Assembly: GCA_947245315.1 (NCBI GenBank)
Contig: CAMXNV010000081.1
Location: 1-9,109, forward strand
Direction of reading: 5' to 3'
Source of the DNA: an uncultured Oscillibacter sp.
GTDB taxonomy: Bacteria; Bacillota; Clostridia; Oscillospirales; Oscillospiraceae
Length of the DNA stretch: 9,109 nucleotides
This document shows positions 1 to 5,129 of this stretch, one piece after another. Within the stretch, counting starts at the first letter, position 1; each line of letters begins with the position of its first letter. The notes beneath the pieces are model-generated. The model saw only the letters and a program-made list of their open reading frames with translations. It searched no databases and was not told where the DNA came from. The position numbers were made by a program, and so were the translations under genes.

Positions 1-234
1 GAAAATCTCCAGGGAGATCTCCCGGGCCCCTGCGGGGACGTAGTCCGCCAAGGTGTGATTCATGCCGCACAGATGCTCCTGATAGAGGTAGGCATAGCCG
101 GGCTTCTGGACGGCCAGGAAGCCCCGGCCGCAGAGCAGCGGCGTCAGGGCGGAAAAGGGGGTGTCCCCGGGCAGGGAGAGGGTCAGAGGCGCCCCGGTGA
201 CGGGGTGGAGGAAGTGTACCTGCATCTCAGCCAT
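1..234 (-). CDS. Small protein with ubiquitin-like (beta-grasp) look, incomplete at window edge
   Basis: Reading leftwards from an ATG at 232-234, 78 codons stay open to the window edge, so the C-terminus is missing. The start overlaps the iorB stop by 8 bases, and a G-rich stretch about 9 bases upstream (within the iorB end) could serve as ribosome site. The protein begins MAEMQVHFLHPVTGAPLTL and continues to NHTLADYVPAGAREISLEIF. The pattern of two N-terminal beta strands, a middle helix or loop region, then a 'TLaDY-vp-Ga-eIsLeI' ending resembles ubiquitin-like beta-grasp proteins such as the YukD/EsaB type. That is fold-level pattern reading, not a family match. Its coupling to iorAB suggests co-production with the oxidoreductase, but no function can be named. 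The gene could end just beyond the edge or be the first domain of something longer. Confidence 0.6.
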   Translation of the reverse strand, partial: MAEMQVHFLHPVTGAPLTLSLPGDTPFSALTPLLCGRGFLAVQKPGYAYLYQEHLCGMNHTLADYVPAGAREISLEIF

Positions 235-856
235 GAGCCGCCGCCCCCTTTCCCGCCGCCTCGCAGCCCAGAGCGAAGGCCCGCCGGTTGATCTCCAGCA
301 CCCTGCCCTGGAACCGCTGGGCCAGGATCTTCTCCAGGTCCTCCCGGTTCAGGGGGGCGCCGGGCAGCTGGGTGAAGGCGCCCAGCAGGGCGATGTTGGC
401 GGCCTTGGAGTCCCCGGCCTCCATGGCGATGTCCGCCGCCGGGATGGCCAGGGTCATGCTGGACAGCCGCCCGATCTCCGCCTGGAGCTCCTCCAGCGGC
501 GGATAGGTCTGGACGCCCTGGAGGACGCCCAGGGGATAGACGGGCCGGGGGTCGTAGACGGTGACGGTGTCCGCCCCGGCGTACTTCCGGGCGATGCGCA
601 GGGTCTCCAGGGGCTCGAAGCCGATGATGATGTGGGCCTCGCCCGCGGGGATCAGCACGCTGGGGTCCCACTGGTTGGAGACCCGGACATGGCTCATGAC
701 GGAGCCGCCCCGCTGGCTGGCGCCGTAGGTCTCGCCCACGGCCACGCGACAGCCCCGGTCGCACATGGCGCTGCCCAGAATCTCGGCGGCCAGCACGTTG
801 CCCTGTCCGCCGATGCCGCAGACCACGATGTTCAGAGGATCGTATTTCAGCGTCAT
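227..856 (-). CDS. iorB: Indolepyruvate:ferredoxin oxidoreductase, beta subunit
   Basis: The 209-residue protein is the small subunit of the cytoplasmic enzyme that oxidatively decarboxylates arylpyruvates (indolepyruvate, phenylpyruvate) to aryl-acetyl-CoA with ferredoxin as electron acceptor. It is the pyruvate ferredoxin/flavodoxin oxidoreductase gamma-type domain: a nucleotide-fold start with GIGGQG at residues 14-19, then GETYGASQRGGSV at 41-53, both hallmark segments of this family. Length is usual for IorB. The ATG at 854-856 overlaps the iorA stop in an ATGA arrangement, and GGGAGG lies about 9 bases upstream inside iorA, so translation is coupled. The downstream small gene overlaps its end by 8 bases. 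It carries no iron-sulfur motif itself; the clusters are in IorA. Confidence 0.95.
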   Translation of the reverse strand: MTLKYDPLNIVVCGIGGQGNVLAAEILGSAMCDRGCRVAVGETYGASQRGGSVMSHVRVSNQWDPSVLIPAGEAHIIIGFEPLETLRIARKYAGADTVTVYDPRPVYPLGVLQGVQTYPPLEELQAEIGRLSSMTLAIPAADIAMEAGDSKAANIALLGAFTQLPGAPLNREDLEKILAQRFQGRVLEINRRAFALGCEAAGKGAAAHG

Positions 857-2736
857 GCCTCCTCGCCTCCCTCAACTTTGATAGCCCCGGAGGGGCAGAG
901 CTTGGCGCACACGCCGCAGCCCACGCAGGTGACCGGGTCGATTTGCGCCTTGTTGTTCTTGAAGTCCCAGGTGTTTCCGGGGCAGCCCCAGACCCGGGAG
1001 CAGTACTTGTCGCAGCCGCAGCCGTCTCCGACGCACACGCTCTGGTCCACGTAGACCCGGACGGGCTTTTTGCTCCGCTCCTTGGCCTTGAGGGTGGCGC
1101 AGGGCTGGCGCATGATGAGGACATTCATCCCCGGCTGGTCCAGCAGGCGGCGGAGGGTCTTCTCCGCCTCCACCACGTCGAAGGGGTCGGCCACTTCTAC
1201 TTTACAGCCCACGGCGTCCAGAATCTTGGGGATGTCCATGGGCTTCACGGCGTCGCCCATGGCGGTGAGGCCGGTGCCCGGGTGGGGCTGGAAGCCCGTC
1301 ATGGCCGTGGCCGAGTTGTCCAGGACGATGAGGAGCATGTTGGCGTTGTGATAGGTGGCGTTCACCAGGCCCGGGAGGATGGTGTGGAAGAAGGTGGAGT
1401 CGCCGCACATGGTGACCACCTTCTGGTCCAGGCCGTAGTTGGTGAGCTGGCCCAGGCCCTCGGCCACGTTGACGCCGGAGCCCATGCAGTTGCAGACCTG
1501 GTAGGCGTACTGCCCGGCGGACTGGCCGGCCATGAAGTAACAGCCGATGTCGCCCACCACGACGCCGGGGTGCTTCTCCTGGCGCATGGCCCGTTTGAGG
1601 AGATAGAAGGTGGCCCGGTGGGGGCAGCCCGCGCAGAAGCTCATCTCCCGGACGGGGAGCTCCAGCTCGCCAGTGGGGCGCTTCTCAGGCAGGGGCGCGC
1701 CGGTGAGCCGGGCCACGGCGGCGGTGACCACGTCCGGGTCCAGCTCGCCGGTCTGGGGCAGGGCCCCGTCCCGGCCCAGGAACTTGAGCCGCAGGCCCTC
1801 CCGGCCCGCCAGGGCCTGGATGGCCCGCTCCAGGAAGGGGTCCACCTCTTCGAGGATCAGGACCTCCTCCGCGGGGCGGAGACAGCGCAGTATGTAGTCC
1901 TCCGGCAGGGGCCAGAGGGTTCCCAGGGCCAGGAAGCCCACGTCCTTCTCCCCGCCCAGGCGGCGGAGGGCCTCCTGGCCGTAGAGGCAGCCGGTGCCCC
2001 CGGCGATGATGAGCTTCTTGGGGGCCTCGGGCCCGGCGTAGTGGTTGAAGGGGCTGGCCTCGAAGCACCGGCGCAGGTCCTCCAGCTTCTGGAGGGCGGG
2101 GCCGTGCATGTAGCACACGCAGACCATCCGGTCCCACTCCTTGACCCGCTCCAGGGGCCGGTGTCCCTCCGGCAGGGGGCCCAGGGTGACGTTGCCCCGG
2201 CCGTGGCAGACCCGGGTGGTCAGGCGGACCAGCACCACCTGTCCCACCTTCTCGGAGAGCTCGAAGGCGTAGGGGATCATGTCCTTAGCCTCCTGCATGG
2301 TGGTGGGCTCCAGCAGGGGGATGCCCGCGGAAAGGGCCTGCCAGCGGGAGTCGAACTCGTTGGTGGAGGAGTGGGCGCTGGGGTCGTCGGAGGAGACGAT
2401 CACGAGGCCGCCTTTGACCCCGTGCTGGGCCGCGCAGTGGAGCGCGTCCGCGGTGCACAGCAGGCCGTTCTGCTTCACGATGCAAAGGGCCCGCCCGTTG
2501 GCCAGGGACGCGCCGCAGCAGGCCTGTAGGGCGCAGACCTCGTTGGTGGACCACTCCGCGTAGAAGCCCCTCTCCCGGGCGATCTTGCCCAGCATCCCCA
2601 GAATCTGGGAGGATGGGGAACCCGGGTAGGAGGCGGCGAAGTGAATCCCGGCCTCCACGGCGCCCCGCACAATGGCCTCGTTGCCCTGCATCAGGCAGAC
2701 CTGACCGGGGGCGTTGGCCGTCATTGTCCATTCCAT
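853..2736 (-). CDS. iorA: Indolepyruvate:ferredoxin oxidoreductase, alpha subunit (TPP and 4Fe-4S)
   Basis: The 627-residue large subunit carries the catalytic thiamine diphosphate site and the electron-transfer clusters. Visible parts: an N-terminal pyrimidine-binding domain with GNEAI (18-22) and YPGSPSSQI (37-45); the TPP-binding domain with GDS at 445-447, then the family segment LDNSATAMTGFQPHPGTG; and a C-terminal ferredoxin-like domain. The second cluster motif is canonical: Cys 604, 607, 610 and 614 followed by Pro. The first is irregular: Cys 568, 573, 575, 579 and 585. The start at 2736 is preceded by GAGGG at 13 bases, somewhat long; an internal ATG four codons later has no better site, so the longer form is kept. 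It is first in the operon with iorB. The enzyme links aromatic amino-acid breakdown (after transamination) to reduced ferredoxin and an acyl-CoA that can yield ATP. Confidence 0.96.
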   Translation of the reverse strand: MEWTMTANAPGQVCLMQGNEAIVRGAVEAGIHFAASYPGSPSSQILGMLGKIARERGFYAEWSTNEVCALQACCGASLANGRALCIVKQNGLLCTADALHCAAQHGVKGGLVIVSSDDPSAHSSTNEFDSRWQALSAGIPLLEPTTMQEAKDMIPYAFELSEKVGQVVLVRLTTRVCHGRGNVTLGPLPEGHRPLERVKEWDRMVCVCYMHGPALQKLEDLRRCFEASPFNHYAGPEAPKKLIIAGGTGCLYGQEALRRLGGEKDVGFLALGTLWPLPEDYILRCLRPAEEVLILEEVDPFLERAIQALAGREGLRLKFLGRDGALPQTGELDPDVVTAAVARLTGAPLPEKRPTGELELPVREMSFCAGCPHRATFYLLKRAMRQEKHPGVVVGDIGCYFMAGQSAGQYAYQVCNCMGSGVNVAEGLGQLTNYGLDQKVVTMCGDSTFFHTILPGLVNATYHNANMLLIVLDNSATAMTGFQPHPGTGLTAMGDAVKPMDIPKILDAVGCKVEVADPFDVVEAEKTLRRLLDQPGMNVLIMRQPCATLKAKERSKKPVRVYVDQSVCVGDGCGCDKYCSRVWGCPGNTWDFKNNKAQIDPVTCVGCGVCAKLCPSGAIKVEGGEEA

Positions 2737-2774
2737 GGTAATTGCGTCACCCTCTCTGTAAAATCGTAGCGTTT

Positions 2775-2789
2775 GCCGGACGTTCCGGC
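2775..2789. promoter_or_regulatory. Inverted repeat in the iorA leader
   Basis: A perfect 6-base inverted repeat (GCCGGA / TCCGGC, 3-base spacer CGT) lies in the untranslated leader between the iorA promoter and its start codon. It could be an operator or an RNA hairpin. There is no U-tract, so it is not a terminator. Function is not known. Confidence 0.45.
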
Positions 2790-2807
2790 GGTTTTGTACC
2801 AGCCGTT

Positions 2808-2836
2808 ATTGTAGCACTTTAAAGAGATCAATGCAA
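2808..2836 (-). promoter_or_regulatory. Promoter of the iorAB operon
   Basis: On the minus strand, TTGCAT (2831-2836) is separated by exactly 17 bases from TACAAT (2808-2813). A TG dinucleotide one base upstream of the -10 makes it an extended -10 promoter. Transcription would start near 2801, giving a leader of about 65 nt before the iorA start. This is a sigma-A-type match by eye. Confidence 0.75.
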
Positions 2837-2878
2837 GGGCCGGGGGAAGAAAAAGAAGGGAGGGGAGGCGGAATCCCC

Positions 2879-2907
2879 TTGCTCCCCGGCGGTTTTTGTG
2901 GTATACT
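2879..2907 (+). promoter_or_regulatory. Promoter of the DUF2461 gene
   Basis: TTGCTC (2879-2884), a 17-base spacer, then TATACT (2902-2907) preceded by TGG give an extended -10 promoter. It diverges from the iorA promoter, with 42 bases between the two -35 elements. The DUF2461 start lies about 31 bases after the expected transcription start. Confidence 0.75.
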
Positions 2908-2911
2908 GCCC

Positions 2912-2926
2912 TCGATTTTCAATCGA
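2912..2926. promoter_or_regulatory. Inverted repeat at the DUF2461 transcription start
   Basis: TCGATT, spacer TTC, AATCGA form a perfect 6-base inverted repeat beginning 5 bases after the -10 element, at the expected transcription start. The position fits a repressor operator. A short leader hairpin is the alternative. No matching regulator can be named. Confidence 0.4.
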
Positions 2927-2944
2927 TGGAAAGGAGGCCGTCCT

Positions 2945-3649
2945 ATGTTCACCGGCTTTACCGACGAGACCGTGGATTTCATGTGGGGCATCCGCTTCAA
3001 CAACGAGCGGACCTGGTTCGAGGCCCACAAGGAACTCTACCTCACGCACTTCTACCATCCCATGCAGGACCTGGGGGCGGAAATCTACGCTTTCATCCGG
3101 GCGGAGCGCCCGGACTACGACCTGATTCACAAGGTAACCCGCATCTACCGGGACGCCCGCCGCCTCCACGGACGGGGGCCCTACAAGGAGAGCCTGTGGT
3201 TCTCGGTGGAGGAGCCCTCGGAGCAGTGGACGGCCAAACCCACCTTCTGGTTCGAGCTGTCGCCGGAGTGCTGGAGCTACGGCATGGGCTACTACTGCCC
3301 CAAAGCCCTGACCATGGCGAAGCTCCGGGCCCGGCTGGACCGGGCCCCCAGGACCATGGAGACCCTCACCCGGAAGCTGAACCGGCAGACGGAGTTTATC
3401 CTGGAGACGGAGGCCTACAAGCGGCCCAAGGGCCCCGCGCCCTCGCCGCTGCTGGAGCCCTGGTATAGGGCGAAGTCCTTCACCCTCTGCCATGAGGAGA
3501 AGCTGACGGAAGACCTGTTCTCCCGGGCCATCGTGGAGCGGCTGAAACAGGGCTATCGGTTCCTGCTGCCCTATTACGACTACTTCGTCACGCTGGACGG
3601 GGACCCGGACCCCAGGGAGGAAGCTCCTGCGTCCTCCTCGGGCAAATGA
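2945..3649 (+). CDS. DUF2461 family protein (TIGR02453-type)
   Basis: The 234-residue soluble protein matches the DUF2461 family, conserved in bacteria but without an established biochemical function. Family features seen: N-terminal FTGFTDETVDFM, then NNERTWFEAHKELY (19-32), and the conserved basic segment RIYRDARRLHGRGPYKESLW (66 onward), which in the family reads roughly R-x-x-RD-x-RF-x-x-x-PYK. No signal peptide or membrane segment is evident. The ATG at 2945 is chosen because AAAGGAGG stands 7 bases upstream and the -10 promoter element is between this start and the earlier in-frame ATG at 2831. The DUF3139 gene starts 13 bases after its stop, so the two may share a transcript despite very different base composition. 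Confidence 0.9.
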   Translation: MFTGFTDETVDFMWGIRFNNERTWFEAHKELYLTHFYHPMQDLGAEIYAFIRAERPDYDLIHKVTRIYRDARRLHGRGPYKESLWFSVEEPSEQWTAKPTFWFELSPECWSYGMGYYCPKALTMAKLRARLDRAPRTMETLTRKLNRQTEFILETEAYKRPKGPAPSPLLEPWYRAKSFTLCHEEKLTEDLFSRAIVERLKQGYRFLLPYYDYFVTLDGDPDPREEAPASSSGK

Positions 3650-3662
3650 ACGCGGAGGTGAA

Positions 3663-4040
3663 ATGGTGGTGAAGAAGAAAAAGGCATTCATCATAAGCGC
3701 TGCTCTTTTAGCGGCAATTGCCCTCGCGCTTAGCCTGAATGTCTTCGTAAGGCAGAAATTTATTATGGCCTCTACTTATACCGAGCTTGAATATAGGGGG
3801 TACACCGCGCAGGATGTTAGCGAAATAAAAATTGAGCACTCCTATTTAAATCGAATTCTTAGTTATAACGAGTGGATCATATCTGTAGAGTTTAAGAAAG
3901 AGCCCGGTATTCTTTTTCAGTTCACCTATCGAGATGATGACATTATTTTTGAAGGAGTAAGCTCCGAGCCTTTGCTTGATAAAGAAGAGATTCTTGATTA
4001 TTCGGAAAAGTTCAAAAACGGAACTTTATTAGGAGAATAA
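3663..4040 (+). CDS. Small membrane-anchored DUF3139-like protein
   Basis: The 125-residue product has a lysine-rich N-terminus (MVVKKKK), one hydrophobic helix at about residues 8-29, and an extracytoplasmic domain of about 95 residues. It is either a membrane anchor or an uncleaved signal. The domain reads like DUF3139, a Firmicutes family of unknown function: 'Y-x-x-L-x-x-RGYTAQDVSEIKI', then HSYLNRILSYNEWIISVEFK and a tyrosine/aspartate-rich end. GGAGGTG precedes the start. It stands only 4 bases before the ATG at 3663 but 7 bases before GTG at 3666, so either start is possible. Hand counts of G+C in three 60-base rows of this gene give 25, 28 and 18, far below the flanking genes. This suggests a different origin. 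No clear terminator follows. Confidence 0.8.
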   Translation: MVVKKKKAFIISAALLAAIALALSLNVFVRQKFIMASTYTELEYRGYTAQDVSEIKIEHSYLNRILSYNEWIISVEFKKEPGILFQFTYRDDDIIFEGVSSEPLLDKEEILDYSEKFKNGTLLGE

Positions 4041-4116
4041 ATTCCGGCTAACCGGGCGGCCGCCTGTTTTCGGTGCTTTGATGAAGGTCTTTGCCAAATA
4101 GCCGGGGAAAAACGCC
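4041..4116. other. Short intergenic stretch without a clear signal
   Basis: This gap between the DUF3139 gene and the antitoxin promoter contains a GC-rich patch (CCGGCTAACCGG followed by GCGGCCGC) and a distant 7-base inverted repeat (CCGGCTA near 4044, TAGCCGG near 4099). The patch ends in a short T-run (TGTTTT) but does not make a convincing terminator. No gene is seen. Confidence 0.4.
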
Positions 4117-4145
4117 TTGACAATTTCGCCCCGGACGGTTATACT
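4117..4145 (+). promoter_or_regulatory. Consensus promoter of the antisense RNA (antitoxin)
   Basis: TTGACA (4117-4122), a 17-base spacer and TATACT (4140-4145) make the best sigma-A-type promoter in the window, with a perfect -35 and one deviation from TATAAT. No good open reading frame with a ribosome site follows it. It points into the 3' end of the toxin gene, which fits an antisense regulatory RNA that is made constitutively. Confidence 0.85.
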
Positions 4146-4151
4146 GAACAT

Positions 4152-4246
4152 AGAAAGGGCGCTGCCGGTAGACGGTTCGCCCTCTGCTAGTTACCTAAAA
4201 AGAGTAACCGCCGCGCTGTGGGGACAGGGGCGGTTACTTCTTTTTG
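4152..4246 (+). ncRNA. Antisense RNA, predicted type I antitoxin
   Basis: A transcript from the consensus promoter would begin near 4152 and stop at the hairpin plus T-run ending near 4245, about 95 nt in all. It has a 5' hairpin (AGGGCG 4156-4161 with CGCCCT 4178-4183, an inner CCG/CGG pair), a single-stranded linker, and the terminator hairpin. Its last part is perfectly complementary to the toxin mRNA: it covers the toxin's final codons, stop codon and terminator. This is the tail-to-tail overlap known for BsrG/SR4- and TxpA/RatA-type systems. In those systems such pairing lowers translation or triggers decay of toxin mRNA. The role here is inferred from layout. The 60-codon frame starting at 4117 within it lacks a ribosome site and is not called. 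Confidence 0.75.
4197..4245. terminator. Bidirectional terminator shared by toxin mRNA and antisense RNA
   Basis: Arms AGTAACCGCC (4203-4212) and GGCGGTTACT (4229-4238) pair perfectly over 10 bases, with a 16-base loop. They are flanked by A5 (4197-4201) and T5 (4241-4245), so each strand ends its stem with a U-run. The toxin stop codon (4234-4236) is inside the stem. Confidence 0.85.
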
Positions 4247-4317
4247 TAGACCTGTACGAACAGGCTGCAAATGCCGATGACAACCATACAAAGCTGTAAC
4301 ACTTCGGATGTACTCAT
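4234..4317 (-). CDS. Holin-like type I toxin peptide (27 residues)
   Basis: This small gene encodes 27 residues: MSTSEVLQLC at the start, a hydrophobic middle (MVVIGICSLFVQV) forming one membrane-spanning helix, and a lysine end (YKKK). The layout M-S/T-x-x-E-x-L, one helix, K-K-K matches the 'putative holin-like toxin' group (Hol_Tox, related to TxpA/BsrG peptides). When overproduced, those peptides damage or depolarise the cell's own membrane. The ATG at 4315-4317 is preceded by AGGGGGG at 8 bases. Its mRNA starts near 4394 from its own promoter, has a leader of about 77 nt, and ends at the shared hairpin. The opposing antisense RNA is the probable antitoxin. The family assignment is by pattern, and toxicity is inferred. 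Confidence 0.8.
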   Translation of the reverse strand: MSTSEVLQLCMVVIGICSLFVQVYKKK

Positions 4318-4323
4318 TAGAGC

Positions 4324-4350
4324 AGCCCCCCTCTCATAAAATCAGGAGGC
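4324..4350 (-). promoter_or_regulatory. Possible Shine-Dalgarno-sequestering hairpin of the toxin mRNA
   Basis: In the toxin mRNA, GCCTCC (plus positions 4345-4350) can pair with GGGGGC (4325-4330), which contains the ribosome site, with one G-U pair. A nearby GCAGC (4354-4358) offers an alternative pairing to GCTGC (4322-4326). Type I toxin mRNAs commonly hide their ribosome site this way. The fold is read by eye. Confidence 0.5.
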
Positions 4351-4378
4351 AAGAAGCTGCCCCCTGTCGAGAGGGCGA

Positions 4379-4394
4379 GCGCTGCCGGCAGCGC
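4379..4394. repeat. 16-base perfect palindrome at the toxin transcript start
   Basis: GCGCTGCCGGCAGCGC is its own reverse complement and begins within a few bases of the expected 5' end of the toxin mRNA. It may be a protecting 5' hairpin, a site for RNA-RNA contact or an operator. The same GCGCTGCCGG string occurs in the antisense RNA at 4159-4168 (GCGCTGCCGG). Confidence 0.6.
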
Positions 4395-4400
4395 AAGCTC

Positions 4401-4429
4401 ACTTTACCACAGAATTGGTCGAAAAGCAA
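4401..4429 (-). promoter_or_regulatory. Promoter of the toxin gene
   Basis: On the minus strand, TTGCTT (4424-4429), a 17-base spacer and TAAAGT (4401-4406) with TGG directly before the -10 form an extended -10 promoter. It is weaker than the antitoxin promoter facing it, as expected if the antitoxin is in excess. Confidence 0.7.
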
Positions 4430-4463
4430 TATACCCAAATTCAAAAACAAAGGAGAAAACCTC

Positions 4464-5051
4464 ATGAAAGCCTGTCCCGACAGAGCGGCGGCCCTGGCGC
4501 TGCTGCGCAAGTACAACACGGAGCCCTTCCACCTTCAGCACGCCCTCACCGTGGAGGCCGTTATGGGCTGGTACGCCCAGGACCTGGGGTACGGCGACGA
4601 CGCCGCCCTCTGGTCCACCGTGGGCCTGCTCCACGATGTGGACTTCGAGAAGTGGCCCGAAGAACACTGCAAAAAGGCCCCCGAGCTCCTGGCGGAGCTG
4701 GACTGCTCCGATGAGCTGGTCCATGCCGTGTGCAGTCACGGCTACGGCATCTGCTCTGACGCGGAACCCATCCACGAGATGGAAAAGGTCCTCTTCGCGG
4801 CGGACGAGCTGACGGGCCTCATCGGCGCCGCCGCCCGGATGCGCCCCAGCAAGTCCTGCTCCGACATGGAGGTGTCCTCCCTCAAGAAGAAGTTCAAGGA
4901 CAAGAAGTTTGCCGCGGGCTGCTCCCGGGACATCATCAAGACCGGCGCGGAGCGCCTGGGCTGGGAGCTGGAAACCCTGATGGACAAAACCCTCCAGGCC
5001 ATGCGGGCCAGCGAGGCCCAGGTGGCCGAGGAGCTGGCGTCTTTGACCTGA
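4464..5051 (+). CDS. HD-domain family hydrolase (COG2316-like)
   Basis: The 195-residue soluble protein has the HD-superfamily metal-binding pattern: His23/His26 region (FHLQHALTVEAVM), the HD pair at 57-58 in LLHDVDFEKWP, His92 in SHGYG, and Asp114 in FAADELTGLIGA. These fit a metal-dependent phosphohydrolase; the substrate is unknown. The compact order H...HD...H...D with 'VLFAADELTGLI' is typical of the small predicted hydrolases in COG2316. The ATG at 4464 is chosen because AAAGGAG is 8 bases upstream, and the earlier in-frame ATG at 4308 would run through the toxin leader. No strong promoter is visible just upstream. Its leader overlaps the divergent toxin promoter. A strong terminator follows 15 bases after the stop. 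Confidence 0.88.
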   Translation: MKACPDRAAALALLRKYNTEPFHLQHALTVEAVMGWYAQDLGYGDDAALWSTVGLLHDVDFEKWPEEHCKKAPELLAELDCSDELVHAVCSHGYGICSDAEPIHEMEKVLFAADELTGLIGAAARMRPSKSCSDMEVSSLKKKFKDKKFAAGCSRDIIKTGAERLGWELETLMDKTLQAMRASEAQVAEELASLT

Positions 5052-5066
5052 GGCCATAAAAGAATC

Positions 5067-5101
5067 AAAGGAGCGCCGGGCAATGCCCGGCGCTCCTTTT
5101 T
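5067..5101. terminator. Bidirectional terminator between the HD gene and the MFS gene
   Basis: A 15-base perfect inverted repeat (AAAGGAGCGCCGGGC, loop AAT, and its complement ending TTT) sits between the convergent HD and MFS genes. A T5 run (5097-5101) closes it on the plus strand. On the minus strand the stem is followed by TTTGATTCTTTT. Confidence 0.92.
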
Positions 5102-5129
5102 GCGATGAGAGGGGCGGCAATGAGGGCAA

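Noticed and set aside
161..1124. Open frames of about 300 codons overlapping iorB on both strands
   Set aside because: Proline/arginine/glycine-rich translations typical of GC-biased off-frame reading; iorB has the motifs and the coupled start.
943..2529. Long plus-strand open frame (528 codons) opposite iorA
   Set aside because: It is the mirror of a clear IorA coding frame in high-GC DNA, with low-complexity Gly/Val/Leu/His-rich composition and no ribosome site or family motif.
2828..3694. Minus-strand open frame of 288 codons opposite the DUF2461 gene
   Set aside because: It runs across both promoters and the DUF3139 start, lacks a ribosome site and has no recognisable motif.
4041..4116. 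Possible terminator after the DUF3139 gene (GGCGGCCGCC followed by TGTTTT)
   Set aside because: The palindrome has no room for a loop with a stable stem, and the T-run is short; not supportable as a terminator.
4117..4299. 60-codon plus-strand frame in the toxin-antitoxin region
   Set aside because: Its start codon is a TTG inside the -35 of the antisense RNA promoter, there is no ribosome site, and it passes through the terminator hairpin.
4404..5129. 241-codon minus-strand frame opposite the HD gene
   Set aside because: Crosses the strong bidirectional terminator and the toxin promoter; the plus frame has the HD motifs.
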